DNA of 64,000 bases from an uncultured Clostridia bacterium (GTDB lineage: Bacteria; Bacillota; Clostridia; TANB77; CAG-508). The notes beneath the pieces are model-generated. The model searched no databases. It was not told the origin of the DNA and saw only the letters and a program-made list of their open reading frames with translations. The translations under genes were made by a program, and so were the position numbers. The DNA is taken from positions 1 to 64,000 of the forward strand of contig CALYAG010000006.1 in assembly GCA_944393465.1 (NCBI GenBank). Direction: 5' to 3'. Positions 44,445 to 52,967 of this stretch are shown piece after piece; positions within the stretch are counted from its first letter, which is position 1; each line of letters opens with the position of its first letter.

Positions 44445-45326
44445 TTAACCAACTTTTGCATCTAATTCTTTTAGTTCTTTATATATTTTTTCCTGCTGTT
44501 CTGTTAATTTTTTAGGAACGACTATTTTAGTAATAATATAAAAATTGCCTCTATTTCCTCTTCCAAATTTATATCCTTTACCTTTTATAGTAAATCTTTC
44601 TCCACTTTCAGTTCCTTTTGGGACTACTAGTGAAATTTTGCCGTCTATAGACTGCAAATTCATTTTTGTACCTAAAGCTGCTTGCCATGGAGTTATTGAG
44701 ATTTCGGTATAAATATCTGCACCAACTAATTTAAATTCTTTTGTATTAGTAATTTTTACTTTAACTAGCAAATCTCCTCTATCTCCGTTATTTTTGCCTG
44801 GCTTGCCTTGTCCAATAAACCTTATTTTATCCCCATCTTGAATTCCTGCTGGAATATTTAAGTTAAATGTTTTTGTTTTTCCGTCTACAGCTAGCAATTT
44901 TAGTTTTTTGGATGTTCCATTAAAAGCCTCTAAAATATTTACTTCAACCTCTGTTTCAATATTTTCGCCTATTATAGGCTCATTTGACTTTTTAGGTGGT
45001 TGCGCTTTTGGAGTAATCACACCAAATAAAATGTCTATAATCTTTTCTTTGAAAGATTTTTTTATTTCTCTATCTTTGTTTTGTAATCTCTTTTTTCTTT
45101 CTGTATATATAAACCAATTTCTATCATACCTTTTTCTTGACTTTGGGTCTGATAAAATTCTATATGCTTCATTTATTTCTTTAAACTTTTCTTCTAGTAC
45201 GCTATCCCCTGCATGCATATCTGGATGGTACTTTTTTGCCTGCTCCCTATATGCAAATTTTATTTCATCTAGCGTAACTTTATTCGTATTTAACCCTAGT
45301 ACTTTATAGTAATCCTTAAAACTCAT
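44445..45326 (-). CDS. Type II (DnaJ/CbpA-like) Hsp40 co-chaperone
   Basis: This 293-residue J-protein stimulates an Hsp70 (DnaK). The N-terminal J domain has the invariant HPD in AKKYHPDMHAG. A Lys/Arg-rich linker follows (about 75-110), then two beta-sandwich substrate-binding domains (IETEVEVNILEAFNGTSKKL; TEISITPWQAALGTKMNLQS). It lacks the Cys-rich zinc finger of true DnaJ, so it belongs to the CbpA/DnaJ-B group. GTGGAGGATGTTAA precedes the ATG. An inverted repeat at 45379-45436 separates it from yqeK and could be a leader structure. Confidence 0.88.
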   Translation of the reverse strand: MSFKDYYKVLGLNTNKVTLDEIKFAYREQAKKYHPDMHAGDSVLEEKFKEINEAYRILSDPKSRKRYDRNWFIYTERKKRLQNKDREIKKSFKEKIIDILFGVITPKAQPPKKSNEPIIGENIETEVEVNILEAFNGTSKKLKLLAVDGKTKTFNLNIPAGIQDGDKIRFIGQGKPGKNNGDRGDLLVKVKITNTKEFKLVGADIYTEISITPWQAALGTKMNLQSIDGKISLVVPKGTESGERFTIKGKGYKFGRGNRGNFYIITKIVVPKKLTEQQEKIYKELKELDAKVG

Positions 45327-45378
45327 TTAACATCCTCCACTCTGTTAAATATGCGTAGAACATATTTTTTAAAGTAGT

Positions 45379-45436
45379 AAATGCCATTTTATTTAATTTT
45401 GCATTATACTTAATGCTGTTAAAATAAATGGCATTT
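45379..45436. repeat. Inverted repeat upstream of the dnaJ-like gene
   Basis: AAATGCCATTTTATTT (45379-45394) faces AAAATAAATGGCATTT (45421-45436). A T run follows only on the plus strand, where no gene ends, so it is not a convincing terminator for yqeK. It may be a leader hairpin of the dnaJ-like mRNA. Confidence 0.45.
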
Positions 45437-45549
45437 TTATTATATCATATATAATTTCAAATTTCATTAGTTTTAGAGAAATTTTATAGAAAGATTTAGC
45501 TTTGGAAATGGATTCCACAAAAGCAACTTTTAAAATTATTTTATTGGTA

Positions 45550-46119
45550 CTAATTATTATTCATAAGCAAATAGTTTCTTGTTTTTATGCTTTCTTCTAT
45601 AATCACTTTTCCTTTATCAATATTTATTTTTAAAGTATCATCTATATTTTTTATAATTGCTTTATCTAAACTTTCAAATGCTAAATTTCTTAATCCTTCT
45701 GCACTTTCGTAGCTTCTTGTTTCATCTGTCTTGTCAGCAACCAAAAGTATTTTTTGAAGCAAAGTCATATTTTCTTTTCCTGTTGTATGGCAAGCTATTG
45801 CTGTGCACATTTCATCATCAAAATCATATTTTTTCTTTGCCATGTCAGCCGCTATTTTTCCGTGCAATATTTGTGGTATAGCTTTTTCTGTTTCTGTAAT
45901 TTTTATTTTATTTTTCTTAACATAATCAAGCATTTCTTCATCTGTCATTTCTTTTGCCATGTCATGCACTAAGCCGATTAATTTTGCTCTTTTTACATCT
46001 CCACCATATTTTATGGCAAGTTTTTCACACATATTCATTACGCCGATGCTATGTGCATACCTTTTTTCGGTCAATTTTTCTTTAATTTCTTCTTTTAATA
46101 ATTCTAAATCTTCTACCAT
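45550..46119 (-). CDS. yqeK: YqeK-type HD-domain Ap4A hydrolase
   Basis: This 189-residue metal-dependent HD hydrolase splits diadenosine tetraphosphate symmetrically. The metal ligands are in KRYAHSIGVMNM (first His), LIGLVHDMAKEM (HD pair), QILHGKIAAD, IACHTTGKENM and LLVADKTDETR. These are the YqeK signatures. In many Firmicutes the gene lies between nadD and rsfS; neither is here. It sits just downstream of ddl, same strand. Confidence 0.9.
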   Translation of the reverse strand: MVEDLELLKEEIKEKLTEKRYAHSIGVMNMCEKLAIKYGGDVKRAKLIGLVHDMAKEMTDEEMLDYVKKNKIKITETEKAIPQILHGKIAADMAKKKYDFDDEMCTAIACHTTGKENMTLLQKILLVADKTDETRSYESAEGLRNLAFESLDKAIIKNIDDTLKINIDKGKVIIEESIKTRNYLLMNNN

Positions 46120-46182
46120 TTTTCATTCCTTCTTTTTTGTTTTCAACATAATTGAAAAAGAATTGCGCTATTATTTTTCAAT

Positions 46183-47172
46183 TTATTCCAATGCTAACTT
46201 AACTAATTGGTCTAAAAGCTCCGAATATTCCAATCCTTCATGCTCCCATAATTTTGGGTACATACTGATTGATGTAAATCCCGGCATTGTATTTATTTCA
46301 TTTAAATATACTTTGTTTGTGCCTTTTTCTACAAAGAAGTCTACTCTAGCGAGTCCGCTTCCATCAACTGCCTTAAAAGCCTTAACAGCAAGTCTTCTTA
46401 TTTCTTCTATTGTTTCATCTGGTATAGAAGCTGGTATTACAGTTTTTGACTCACTATTATTGTATTTTGCATCATATGTATAAAAATCTTCTGCAGATAA
46501 TATTTCACCAACACTTGATGCCAAAACTTTATCATTTCCCAGTACAGCACATTCTACTTCTTTTCCTACAATTGCTTCTTCTATTAAAACTTTTTTATCA
46601 TACTGGCTTGCTGTTTGTATAGCTTTAATAAGTTCAGCACCATTATTTGCTTTTGTTACACCAACTGATGAACCTGAATTTGATGGTTTTACAAATACAG
46701 GGAAGCCTAGTTTTTTCTCTACTACATCTATTATTTCATCATTTTTTAATTCTGTTTCTTCTAAATCATCATCTACATATGTATTTTCATTTTTTATATA
46801 CACAAACCTCGCCATATTTATTTTTGCATTTTTAAGTATATATTTTGTGTATACTTTATCCATACAAACGCTTGATGCAAGGACTTTACAACCAACATAA
46901 GGTATTTTTAAAAGTTCTAGCATTCCTTGTATAGTGCCATCTTCTCCATAAAGACCATGTAATACTGGAAAAACAACATCTACCTTTTGTAACTCTTCTA
47001 CAATGTTTTTTATCCTTTTTCCACCCGTTAGCCATTCACCATTTTTGGCAATTTCTATTTTATGTATTTCATATTTTCCTATGTTTAAATTATCTATAAC
47101 ATTTTTTGCAGAAACAACAGATACGTCATGTTCTGTTGACATTCCGCCATAAATAACAGCTATTTTGATCAT
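46183..47172 (-). CDS. ddl: D-alanine--D-alanine ligase
   Basis: This ATP-grasp enzyme makes the D-Ala-D-Ala end of the peptidoglycan stem. The 329-residue form starts MIKIAVIYGGMSTEHDVSV, chosen because AAAGGA lies seven bases upstream. Also visible are VFPVLHGLYGEDGTIQGML, FPVFVKPSNSGSSVGVTKA, ARVDFFVE and LNEINTMPGFTSISMYP. A Tyr in the TYDAKYN stretch agrees with a D-Ala rather than D-Lac enzyme. It is followed by yqeK and preceded by murF, which uses its product. Confidence 0.94.
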   Translation of the reverse strand: MIKIAVIYGGMSTEHDVSVVSAKNVIDNLNIGKYEIHKIEIAKNGEWLTGGKRIKNIVEELQKVDVVFPVLHGLYGEDGTIQGMLELLKIPYVGCKVLASSVCMDKVYTKYILKNAKINMARFVYIKNENTYVDDDLEETELKNDEIIDVVEKKLGFPVFVKPSNSGSSVGVTKANNGAELIKAIQTASQYDKKVLIEEAIVGKEVECAVLGNDKVLASSVGEILSAEDFYTYDAKYNNSESKTVIPASIPDETIEEIRRLAVKAFKAVDGSGLARVDFFVEKGTNKVYLNEINTMPGFTSISMYPKLWEHEGLEYSELLDQLVKLALE

Positions 47173-47264
47173 ATATATTCCTTTCCAAGCCACAAAATAA
47201 TCGTTTGTGTGACTCTCTCAATTTTTTATCAAAGAATCATCATTTTAAGCTCTTTTGATTAAAT

Positions 47265-48773
47265 CTACTCACAAAGTGCAGTTGCAATTTCAAAAAATTT
47301 CATTCCATTTGACGCTTTTAGCAAAATTGCATCATCCTTTGTTTGTATTTCTTTTAATTTTTCTATTGCTTCTTCATTATCTTTGCATTCTATAATTTGC
47401 TTTGCTTTAGATTTTTCAGCAATATATTTTGCTTCTTTTCCAATTGTTATTAAAATGTCAATGCTTTCGTCAACTTCTTCTCCAACTTTTTCGTGAAGCT
47501 CTTTTGAATAATCTCCAAGTTCTAGCATATCCCCAAAAACTGCTATTTTTCTTTTATTTTTTATCTCTTTTAAATATGTAATTGCAGCCTTCATAGAGTC
47601 ATAATTTGCATTATATGTGTCATTTATTACAGTGGCTCCAGCTTTGCTAGTTAAAACCTCCATTCTTTTTTTAGTTAGTTCTAAGTTTGCAATTCCGTTT
47701 ATTATTTTTTCAGTTGGAACATTTAAGTACTCTCCTACTGCAATTGCACAAAGGCTATTTAGTATAAAATGCTCTCCACCTACTGGTACAGTAATTTTTT
47801 TGTTATTTATACCTTCTTCTTCGGCTCTATTTATATCTTGTTTTAAAGCTCTATCTCTATCTTGTTTTTGGTCCATATTTGCATATTGTTTTGAGTCAGA
47901 AATTCTTTCATCTTTTTCGCATATAACTTTAAATTCACTTTTATCTGCATAAGGCATTATTTCTGTTGCCATGTATTTGCTTTTATTTTTTATTCCATAA
48001 GTTATAATGTTGTATTTATCTTTGTTTTCACTTGCCCATTTATAGAGCAAATCATTATCATTATTTATAACTACAGTATTTCCTTGCAAACCTTCCAATA
48101 TTTCCAACTTAGCTTTTAAAATATTTTCTCTTGAGCCTAAGTTTCCTATATGTGCAGTTCCTATATTTGTTATAACTGCAACCGTTGGTTTTGCAATATT
48201 TGTTAATTTTCTTATCTCTCCAAAATGGTTCATTCCCATTTCAACGACCATTGCTTCTTCGTTTGTAAGCCCAAGTATTGTAAGAGGAAGACCTATTTCA
48301 TTGTTATAGTTTCCTTGTGTTTTTAAAGTATTATATTTTTGAGATACAACGCTTGCAATTAAATCTTTTGTACTTGTTTTGCCTACACTACCTGTAACTG
48401 CTACTACTGGTATATTGTATTGCATTCTCTTGTATGTGGCTATTTCTTGCATTGCCTTTAGAGTGTCTGGCACTTGTATGATTGTTACGTTATTTTCTTT
48501 AATCGAATTATTTATTTTATCCACTTCCGTATTATCTAATTTTGTATCGTTCTTTTTTTCTCTAACATCTCTACTAACAACGCATACTTTCGCCCCATTA
48601 TCTATTGCATCCAAGCAGAAGTCATTTCCATCAAATTTTTCTCCTTTTAATGCAATATATACATCTCCATTTTTAGCTTCTCTTGAATCTCTGACAAAGT
48701 GATTACAAGGTGTTTCTTCATCTCCACATAAAATTTTTCCATTTGTTATTTTAACTATATCTTTAACTTTCAT
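47265..48773 (-). CDS. murF: UDP-MurNAc-tripeptide--D-Ala-D-Ala ligase MurF
   Basis: This ligase adds the D-Ala-D-Ala dipeptide to the cell-wall precursor. The 502 residues show TGSVGKTSTKDLIASVV (P-loop), NEIGLPLTILGL, VEMGMNHFGEI, and TVINDTYNANYDSMKAA. Between about 295 and 325 there is an unusual hydrophilic insertion (DQKQDRDRALKQDINRAEEE) between ligase motifs, and a Lys/Asn-rich one near 65-85. Both look like lineage-specific loops. It is directly upstream of ddl. Confidence 0.94.
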   Translation of the reverse strand: MKVKDIVKITNGKILCGDEETPCNHFVRDSREAKNGDVYIALKGEKFDGNDFCLDAIDNGAKVCVVSRDVREKKNDTKLDNTEVDKINNSIKENNVTIIQVPDTLKAMQEIATYKRMQYNIPVVAVTGSVGKTSTKDLIASVVSQKYNTLKTQGNYNNEIGLPLTILGLTNEEAMVVEMGMNHFGEIRKLTNIAKPTVAVITNIGTAHIGNLGSRENILKAKLEILEGLQGNTVVINNDNDLLYKWASENKDKYNIITYGIKNKSKYMATEIMPYADKSEFKVICEKDERISDSKQYANMDQKQDRDRALKQDINRAEEEGINNKKITVPVGGEHFILNSLCAIAVGEYLNVPTEKIINGIANLELTKKRMEVLTSKAGATVINDTYNANYDSMKAAITYLKEIKNKRKIAVFGDMLELGDYSKELHEKVGEEVDESIDILITIGKEAKYIAEKSKAKQIIECKDNEEAIEKLKEIQTKDDAILLKASNGMKFFEIATALCE

Positions 48774-48945
48774 TTTTATCTCATTTCTTTTTAAGGTATA
48801 TATCTAGTTGGAAAAGAATTATCATAATTTTTCAACTTTACATCCTTAAAATAATTTTACCAACTTAATAAATTATTATTAAATTTGCGTTAATTATATG
48901 CCAATAAGATGAAATTTACAAGTAGGAATTTTTTACTAATAAACA

Positions 48946-48976
48946 GTATCAATTAGAACCGTCCCATTTGACAACA
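48946..48976 (-). repeat. Single-arm GGGACGGTTCT repeat after ypeB
   Basis: On the minus strand TTGTCAAATGGGACGGTTCT followed by AATTGATAC begins six bases after the ypeB stop. It is one arm only. The rest of 48774-48945 shows nothing recognisable. Confidence 0.8.
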
Positions 48977-48982
48977 TTGACT

Positions 48983-50371
48983 CTACTCCGTCAAAGTTCC
49001 CTCTGGTGTATTTATTATCATCAAAATATCTTGCTCTTCGCCTGTTTCAGCATTTATATAAACAATAAAATCATTGTCTGCTGTATTTCCTTTAAATTCA
49101 TAGCAAAGTACTTCTGTACCCCACTCTGTTGGTATGACTGCTAAACCTGATGAACTTACTTCCAACCTTTGATTTACCTTACTTCTAGCCTCTTCTAAAG
49201 TAATTTTTGCCTCTGGTAGTTCTCTTACATCTTTATGGCAATTCAAATATCCAGTAGACTCTATTCCTAATATTTCACCATTATCCAATGCTATTTTTAC
49301 TTTTACTAAGTCTGGATACATTGTTATTCCATCTTGCTCATAAGCATAGTTTACCGTTAAAATTCCACCATTATTCATATAGTATGTTGGCTTCATGTTT
49401 TTAAATTCCTTGCTTTCTAAGAATTCTTCACCCTTTGCTACTGCATCTTCACTTGATACTGATTCATTTGCTATATTTCTGTTAGAATTCATAAACACTA
49501 CATGTCCGCCTTTTTTAGATATGGCTATTGTAAATATTTCTTCTTCTCCTACTTTTGCAGTAAAACTATAACATTCAATATTTCCATTTTGGCTTTGCCC
49601 ATTTGAGGTAATTTCTACCACTCTATCGCCACCAATGAACTCTTTTGCTATTTTCATTGCTTTGGCTTCATCTATTTCATCTCCTGTTAGACCAACTCTT
49701 TCAGGATTCGTCATATGGTTTGAAAAAGCTCCATCATAAATTAAGCCTGCATATTCGTGTAAATCTTCCACCATACTTCCAAAGCTACTTTGAGATAAAT
49801 TGCTAGCTTCTTGGGTTAAAGCTTCTCCTCCTGTTTTTTCTAACTCTCCCCATTTAATGTTGCCTGAATACAAGTCAATTTCTAGCTGGTTTAAAGTATC
49901 TTTTAATGAGCCACAATATTGATGCAAACTTGTTAAATTATCTAAATCTTCTTGGCTTAAGTCTTCTCCTCCAATTGTTTTATTTGCCAATGTATAGCTA
50001 TAATCTGAAACTTGATTTAAAAACTTTTGAGCTTGCTCTAGCTCTTGGGTTCCTATTGGAAGTCTTGCTAAATAACTTTCTGCCAAACCTGCATTTCTCC
50101 ATACATTAGTTAAAGTCTCTGCTCCATGTTTACTACTATTTGTAATTGTTGACTTTGCCAAAAGTACCTCTGTTTGATTAACATATTCCACTAATTGATA
50201 AAATGCGTTATTATAGCTATTTTCTGCTAAGCCTCTATATTCTAATTGCTTTTTAAAAATAACTACTCCAAGCACTAATATAATTGCCACCAAAGTTACA
50301 ACCAAAGTAAGCATTTTTCTATCTCTTAACCTATCTTTAAAATCATAAATTTTATCTTTAATTTTACCCAT
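48983..50371 (-). CDS. ypeB: Germination protein YpeB
   Basis: YpeB is a spore inner-membrane protein needed for stability and function of the cortex-lytic enzyme SleB. The 462 residues have an N-terminal helix (about 23-40, MLTLVVTLVAIILVLGVVIF), a helical YpeB domain (EYRGLAENSYNNAFYQLVEYV) and C-terminal PepSY-like repeats, e.g. IDEAKAMKIAKEFIGGDRVV and ITLEEARSKVNQRLEVSS. The ATG at 50371 is preferred for GAGG six bases before it. sleB, usually adjacent, is not here. The gene marks the organism as a spore-former. Confidence 0.9.
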   Translation of the reverse strand: MGKIKDKIYDFKDRLRDRKMLTLVVTLVAIILVLGVVIFKKQLEYRGLAENSYNNAFYQLVEYVNQTEVLLAKSTITNSSKHGAETLTNVWRNAGLAESYLARLPIGTQELEQAQKFLNQVSDYSYTLANKTIGGEDLSQEDLDNLTSLHQYCGSLKDTLNQLEIDLYSGNIKWGELEKTGGEALTQEASNLSQSSFGSMVEDLHEYAGLIYDGAFSNHMTNPERVGLTGDEIDEAKAMKIAKEFIGGDRVVEITSNGQSQNGNIECYSFTAKVGEEEIFTIAISKKGGHVVFMNSNRNIANESVSSEDAVAKGEEFLESKEFKNMKPTYYMNNGGILTVNYAYEQDGITMYPDLVKVKIALDNGEILGIESTGYLNCHKDVRELPEAKITLEEARSKVNQRLEVSSSGLAVIPTEWGTEVLCYEFKGNTADNDFIVYINAETGEEQDILMIINTPEGTLTE

Positions 50372-50485
50372 AAAATACCTCACACATTGTTACAATTCAT
50401 AGTTAATTTTAGTTTTATCAAAAAAATGAAACCTAGAATTGTAAATTTTTATTGTATTTTTTCCAAAATTTTATAAAATATTCAA

Positions 50486-50514
50486 TTGATTTATTTCATA
50501 TATTGTGATATAAA
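50486..50514 (+). promoter_or_regulatory. Promoter of the glycosyltransferase gene
   Basis: TTGATT (50486-50491) and TATAAA (50509-50514) have a 17-base spacer, 31 bases before the start at 50545. GAAAGG precedes that start. Confidence 0.65.
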
Positions 50515-50544
50515 GATTTTATAAAATTGAAAGGTTAGAATATA

Positions 50545-51669
50545 ATGAAAATTTTAATTTTTTATGCTTCTTATGGTGGTGGTCATTTATCTGCTGCCAA
50601 ATCTATAAAACAATATTTAGATGAAAATTATAAAGAAGCTAAAACAAAAATGGTTGATTGTGTTGAATATATAAACAAAGGTTTAAATACTATTACAACA
50701 TTTGCATATAAAGAAATGGCAAAAAAAGCGCCTTGGGCTTGGGGAGAAATATATGACCATTCTCAAAAAGGTGCAATGTCACATATTAGTACTGGTGCAA
50801 ACAAATTTATGTCTATTAAATTAAACAAATTGTTTGAAGAATTTAAACCAGACATTGTTATTTCTACACACCCTTTTGCAAGTCAAATGACTGCTTATTT
50901 AAAAGAAAAAGGCAAGACAAATTGCATTTTGGCCAGTGTTATGACAGATTTTGCATCACATGACCAATGGCTTGTTGGAAGCAATTATATAGACCATATT
51001 TTTGTATCACATGAAGGCATGAAAAAAGATATAATTGCAAAAGGCATACCTGCTAGCAAAGTTCATGCAACTGGTATTCCACTTTCTAATAGGTTCTTGG
51101 AACATTTTAATAGAAAAGAAATTAAGGCTTCTTTTGACCTAGATTACAATAAAAAAACTATATTATTCTTTGGTGGTGGTGAGTTTGGACTTGGCAAAGA
51201 AAAAACTTTAAAAATTTTAAAGGCTTTTATAGATAATATTCATGACGAATATCAAATAATTGCAATTTCAGGCAAAAATGAAAAAATGCAAGCTAGGTTT
51301 GAGGAATTAGTAGGAGATAATCCAAATGTGCAAGTTTATGGATACACAAATGAAGTACCTGAACTTATGAGCATTTCTGACTTAGTTGTAACTAAACCAG
51401 GTGGTTTAACAATTACAGAATCTTTGGCTTCTGGACTCCCTATTGTAGTTATTAACCCAATACCTGGTCAAGAGGTTGAAAATGCTGAATTCTTAGAAAA
51501 AAAAGGTGTTGCTGTTTGGATAAGAAAAACAGAAGACCCAGATGAGGCTGTAAAAGAGCTTTTGGAAAATCCTGAACAAATTAAGCATATGAAAATTCGT
51601 TCTAAATTAATGGCTAAGAAGAATTCTACGAGAGATATTTGCAAAATTATTATGGGAGACAAGGATTAA
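50545..51669 (+). CDS. MGDG synthase/UgtP-like glycolipid glycosyltransferase
   Basis: This 374-residue GT28-family (GT-B fold) enzyme probably adds sugars to diacylglycerol to make membrane glycolipids or lipoteichoic-acid anchors. The N-terminal YASYGGGHLSAAKSI acceptor loop, STHPFASQMTAYL, SVMTDFASHDQWL and the C-terminal nucleotide-sugar motif VVTKPGGLTITESLASGLP are those of the MGDG-synthase branch. It has no signal peptide; a peripheral membrane location is expected. The UDP-sugar is presumably UDP-glucose, whose supply genes may be those at the end of the window. It is a single-gene unit. Confidence 0.88.
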   Translation: MKILIFYASYGGGHLSAAKSIKQYLDENYKEAKTKMVDCVEYINKGLNTITTFAYKEMAKKAPWAWGEIYDHSQKGAMSHISTGANKFMSIKLNKLFEEFKPDIVISTHPFASQMTAYLKEKGKTNCILASVMTDFASHDQWLVGSNYIDHIFVSHEGMKKDIIAKGIPASKVHATGIPLSNRFLEHFNRKEIKASFDLDYNKKTILFFGGGEFGLGKEKTLKILKAFIDNIHDEYQIIAISGKNEKMQARFEELVGDNPNVQVYGYTNEVPELMSISDLVVTKPGGLTITESLASGLPIVVINPIPGQEVENAEFLEKKGVAVWIRKTEDPDEAVKELLENPEQIKHMKIRSKLMAKKNSTRDICKIIMGDKD

Positions 51670-51677
51670 TTTTTAGA

Positions 51678-51770
51678 AGAAAAGTGGCTTCGACACATGT
51701 GGTGCGAACTTCGCTCGGACTATCTAATGTAACTTAAGCCTTGAAATATAGGCAAAATCTTTGATTTTTT
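51678..51770. repeat. Dispersed ~95-bp repeat, copy 2
   Basis: It begins AGAAAAGTGGCTTCG and contains ACATGTGGTGCGA, CGCTCGGACT, GTAACTTAA and ATAGGCAAAATCTTTGA, matching 25207-25303 in the same order. It starts ten bases after the glycosyltransferase stop, before the shared terminator. Confidence 0.8.
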
Positions 51771-51774
51771 TCAC

Positions 51775-51813
51775 AAAAAGAACAATGATCTATTTGCATC
51801 ATTGTTCTTTTTT
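51775..51813. terminator. Bidirectional terminator between glycosyltransferase and recR
   Basis: AAAAAGAACAATGAT (51775-51789) pairs with ATCATTGTTCTTTTT (51798-51812) around an eight-base loop. T runs follow on both strands, so it can stop both convergent units. Confidence 0.88.
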
Positions 51814-51857
51814 AATTTTTTATCACAAATTTAACTTTTTGAAACATAGAGCTAGTC

Positions 51858-52460
51858 TTAGAGCTCCACCCTACCTTCAAGAGCTTTGCCCAATGTAAAT
51901 TCGTCAGTATATTCAATATCTCCTCCAACAGGTATTCCATGTGCTATTCTTGTAACTTTAATTCCCATTGGTTTAATAAGTTTTGCAATATACATTGAAG
52001 TTGCTTCTCCTTCAACTCTAGGATTCGTAGCCAAAATTACTTCTTTTACTGTTCCATCCATAAGTCTTGCTAGTAATTCTTTTATTTTTATATCATCTGG
52101 TCCAATACCATCCATTGGTGAAATAGTTCCATGAAGTACATGGTAAAGTCCTTTAAATTCATGCGTTTTTTCCATAGCCACAACATCTTTTACATCTTCA
52201 ACAACACAAATTTTACTTTGGTCACGTTTTGGGTCAGAGCATATTGGGCATGGATCAGTGTCTGAAATATTAAAGCATTTTGAGCAAAATTTTAAATTCT
52301 TTTTTGCATCTTGTATGCTTTGTATAAATTTATTTGTTTCTTCTTCACTTGAATTTAAAATATAAAATGCAAGTCTAACCGCAGATTTTTCACCTATACT
52401 AGGTAATTTTTGAAATGCTTCAATTAGTTTTTCTATTGATGGTGAATAATATGATGCCAT
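51858..52460 (-). CDS. recR: Recombination mediator RecR
   Basis: This 200-residue protein loads RecA at gaps together with RecF/RecO. It has an N-terminal helix-hairpin-helix ([18 protein letters not shown]), the four-Cys zinc motif [16 protein letters not shown], and a Toprim domain with [14 protein letters not shown], ending in a Walker-like [17 protein letters not shown]. It is last of dnaX-ybaB-recR. Confidence 0.96.
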   Translation of the reverse strand: MASYYSPSIEKLIEAFQKLPSIGEKSAVRLAFYILNSSEEETNKFIQSIQDAKKNLKFCSKCFNISDTDPCPICSDPKRDQSKICVVEDVKDVVAMEKTHEFKGLYHVLHGTISPMDGIGPDDIKIKELLARLMDGTVKEVILATNPRVEGEATSMYIAKLIKPMGIKVTRIAHGIPVGGDIEYTDEFTLGKALEGRVEL

Positions 52461-52542
52461 ATTAAGTGTATTCCTTTCTTGCTTTTCTTAAAAAGTTTTT
52501 ATGCCTAAAATGAATTATATATCTTTTTGTTGCTAATAAATT

Positions 52543-52875
52543 CTATTTTAAGCCTGGAATATTATATTTGCCAAGCTCTTTTGCTTGAGCATCATCAACT
52601 TTTTTAAGTGCATCATTAACACATGTTAAAATTAAATCTTGTAGCATTTCAACATCATCTGGGTCAACAACATCTTTTTGAATTTTTATTTCCATTAATT
52701 CTTTGCTACCATTTACCTTTGCATATACAGCTCCTCCACCTGTTGTACTTTCAAATGTTTGACTTGCTAAATTTTCTTGTGACTTTTCCATCTCCTCTTG
52801 CATTTTTTTTGCTTGTTTCATAATTTGGTTCATATTAATTCCACCAAATCCTCCTGGAAATCCTCCTCTTGCCAT
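52543..52875 (-). CDS. YbaB/EbfC nucleoid-associated protein
   Basis: This 110-residue DNA-binding protein is of the YbaB/EbfC family. It has a Gly-rich start (MARGGFPGGFGGINMNQIMK), a helical MKQAKKMQEEMEKSQENLA segment, and the family core of TGGGAVYAKVNGSKELMEIKI and DVEMLQDLILTCVNDALKK. It lies between dnaX and recR, its usual place. Confidence 0.94.
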   Translation of the reverse strand: MARGGFPGGFGGINMNQIMKQAKKMQEEMEKSQENLASQTFESTTGGGAVYAKVNGSKELMEIKIQKDVVDPDDVEMLQDLILTCVNDALKKVDDAQAKELGKYNIPGLK

Positions 52876-52967
52876 TTTTATACTTCTCCTTTATATAAAT
52901 TTTAGTTTTAAGATAAACTATAACCGAATTTATTTAAGCTATTAAAATATAGCCACTAAATTTTACA

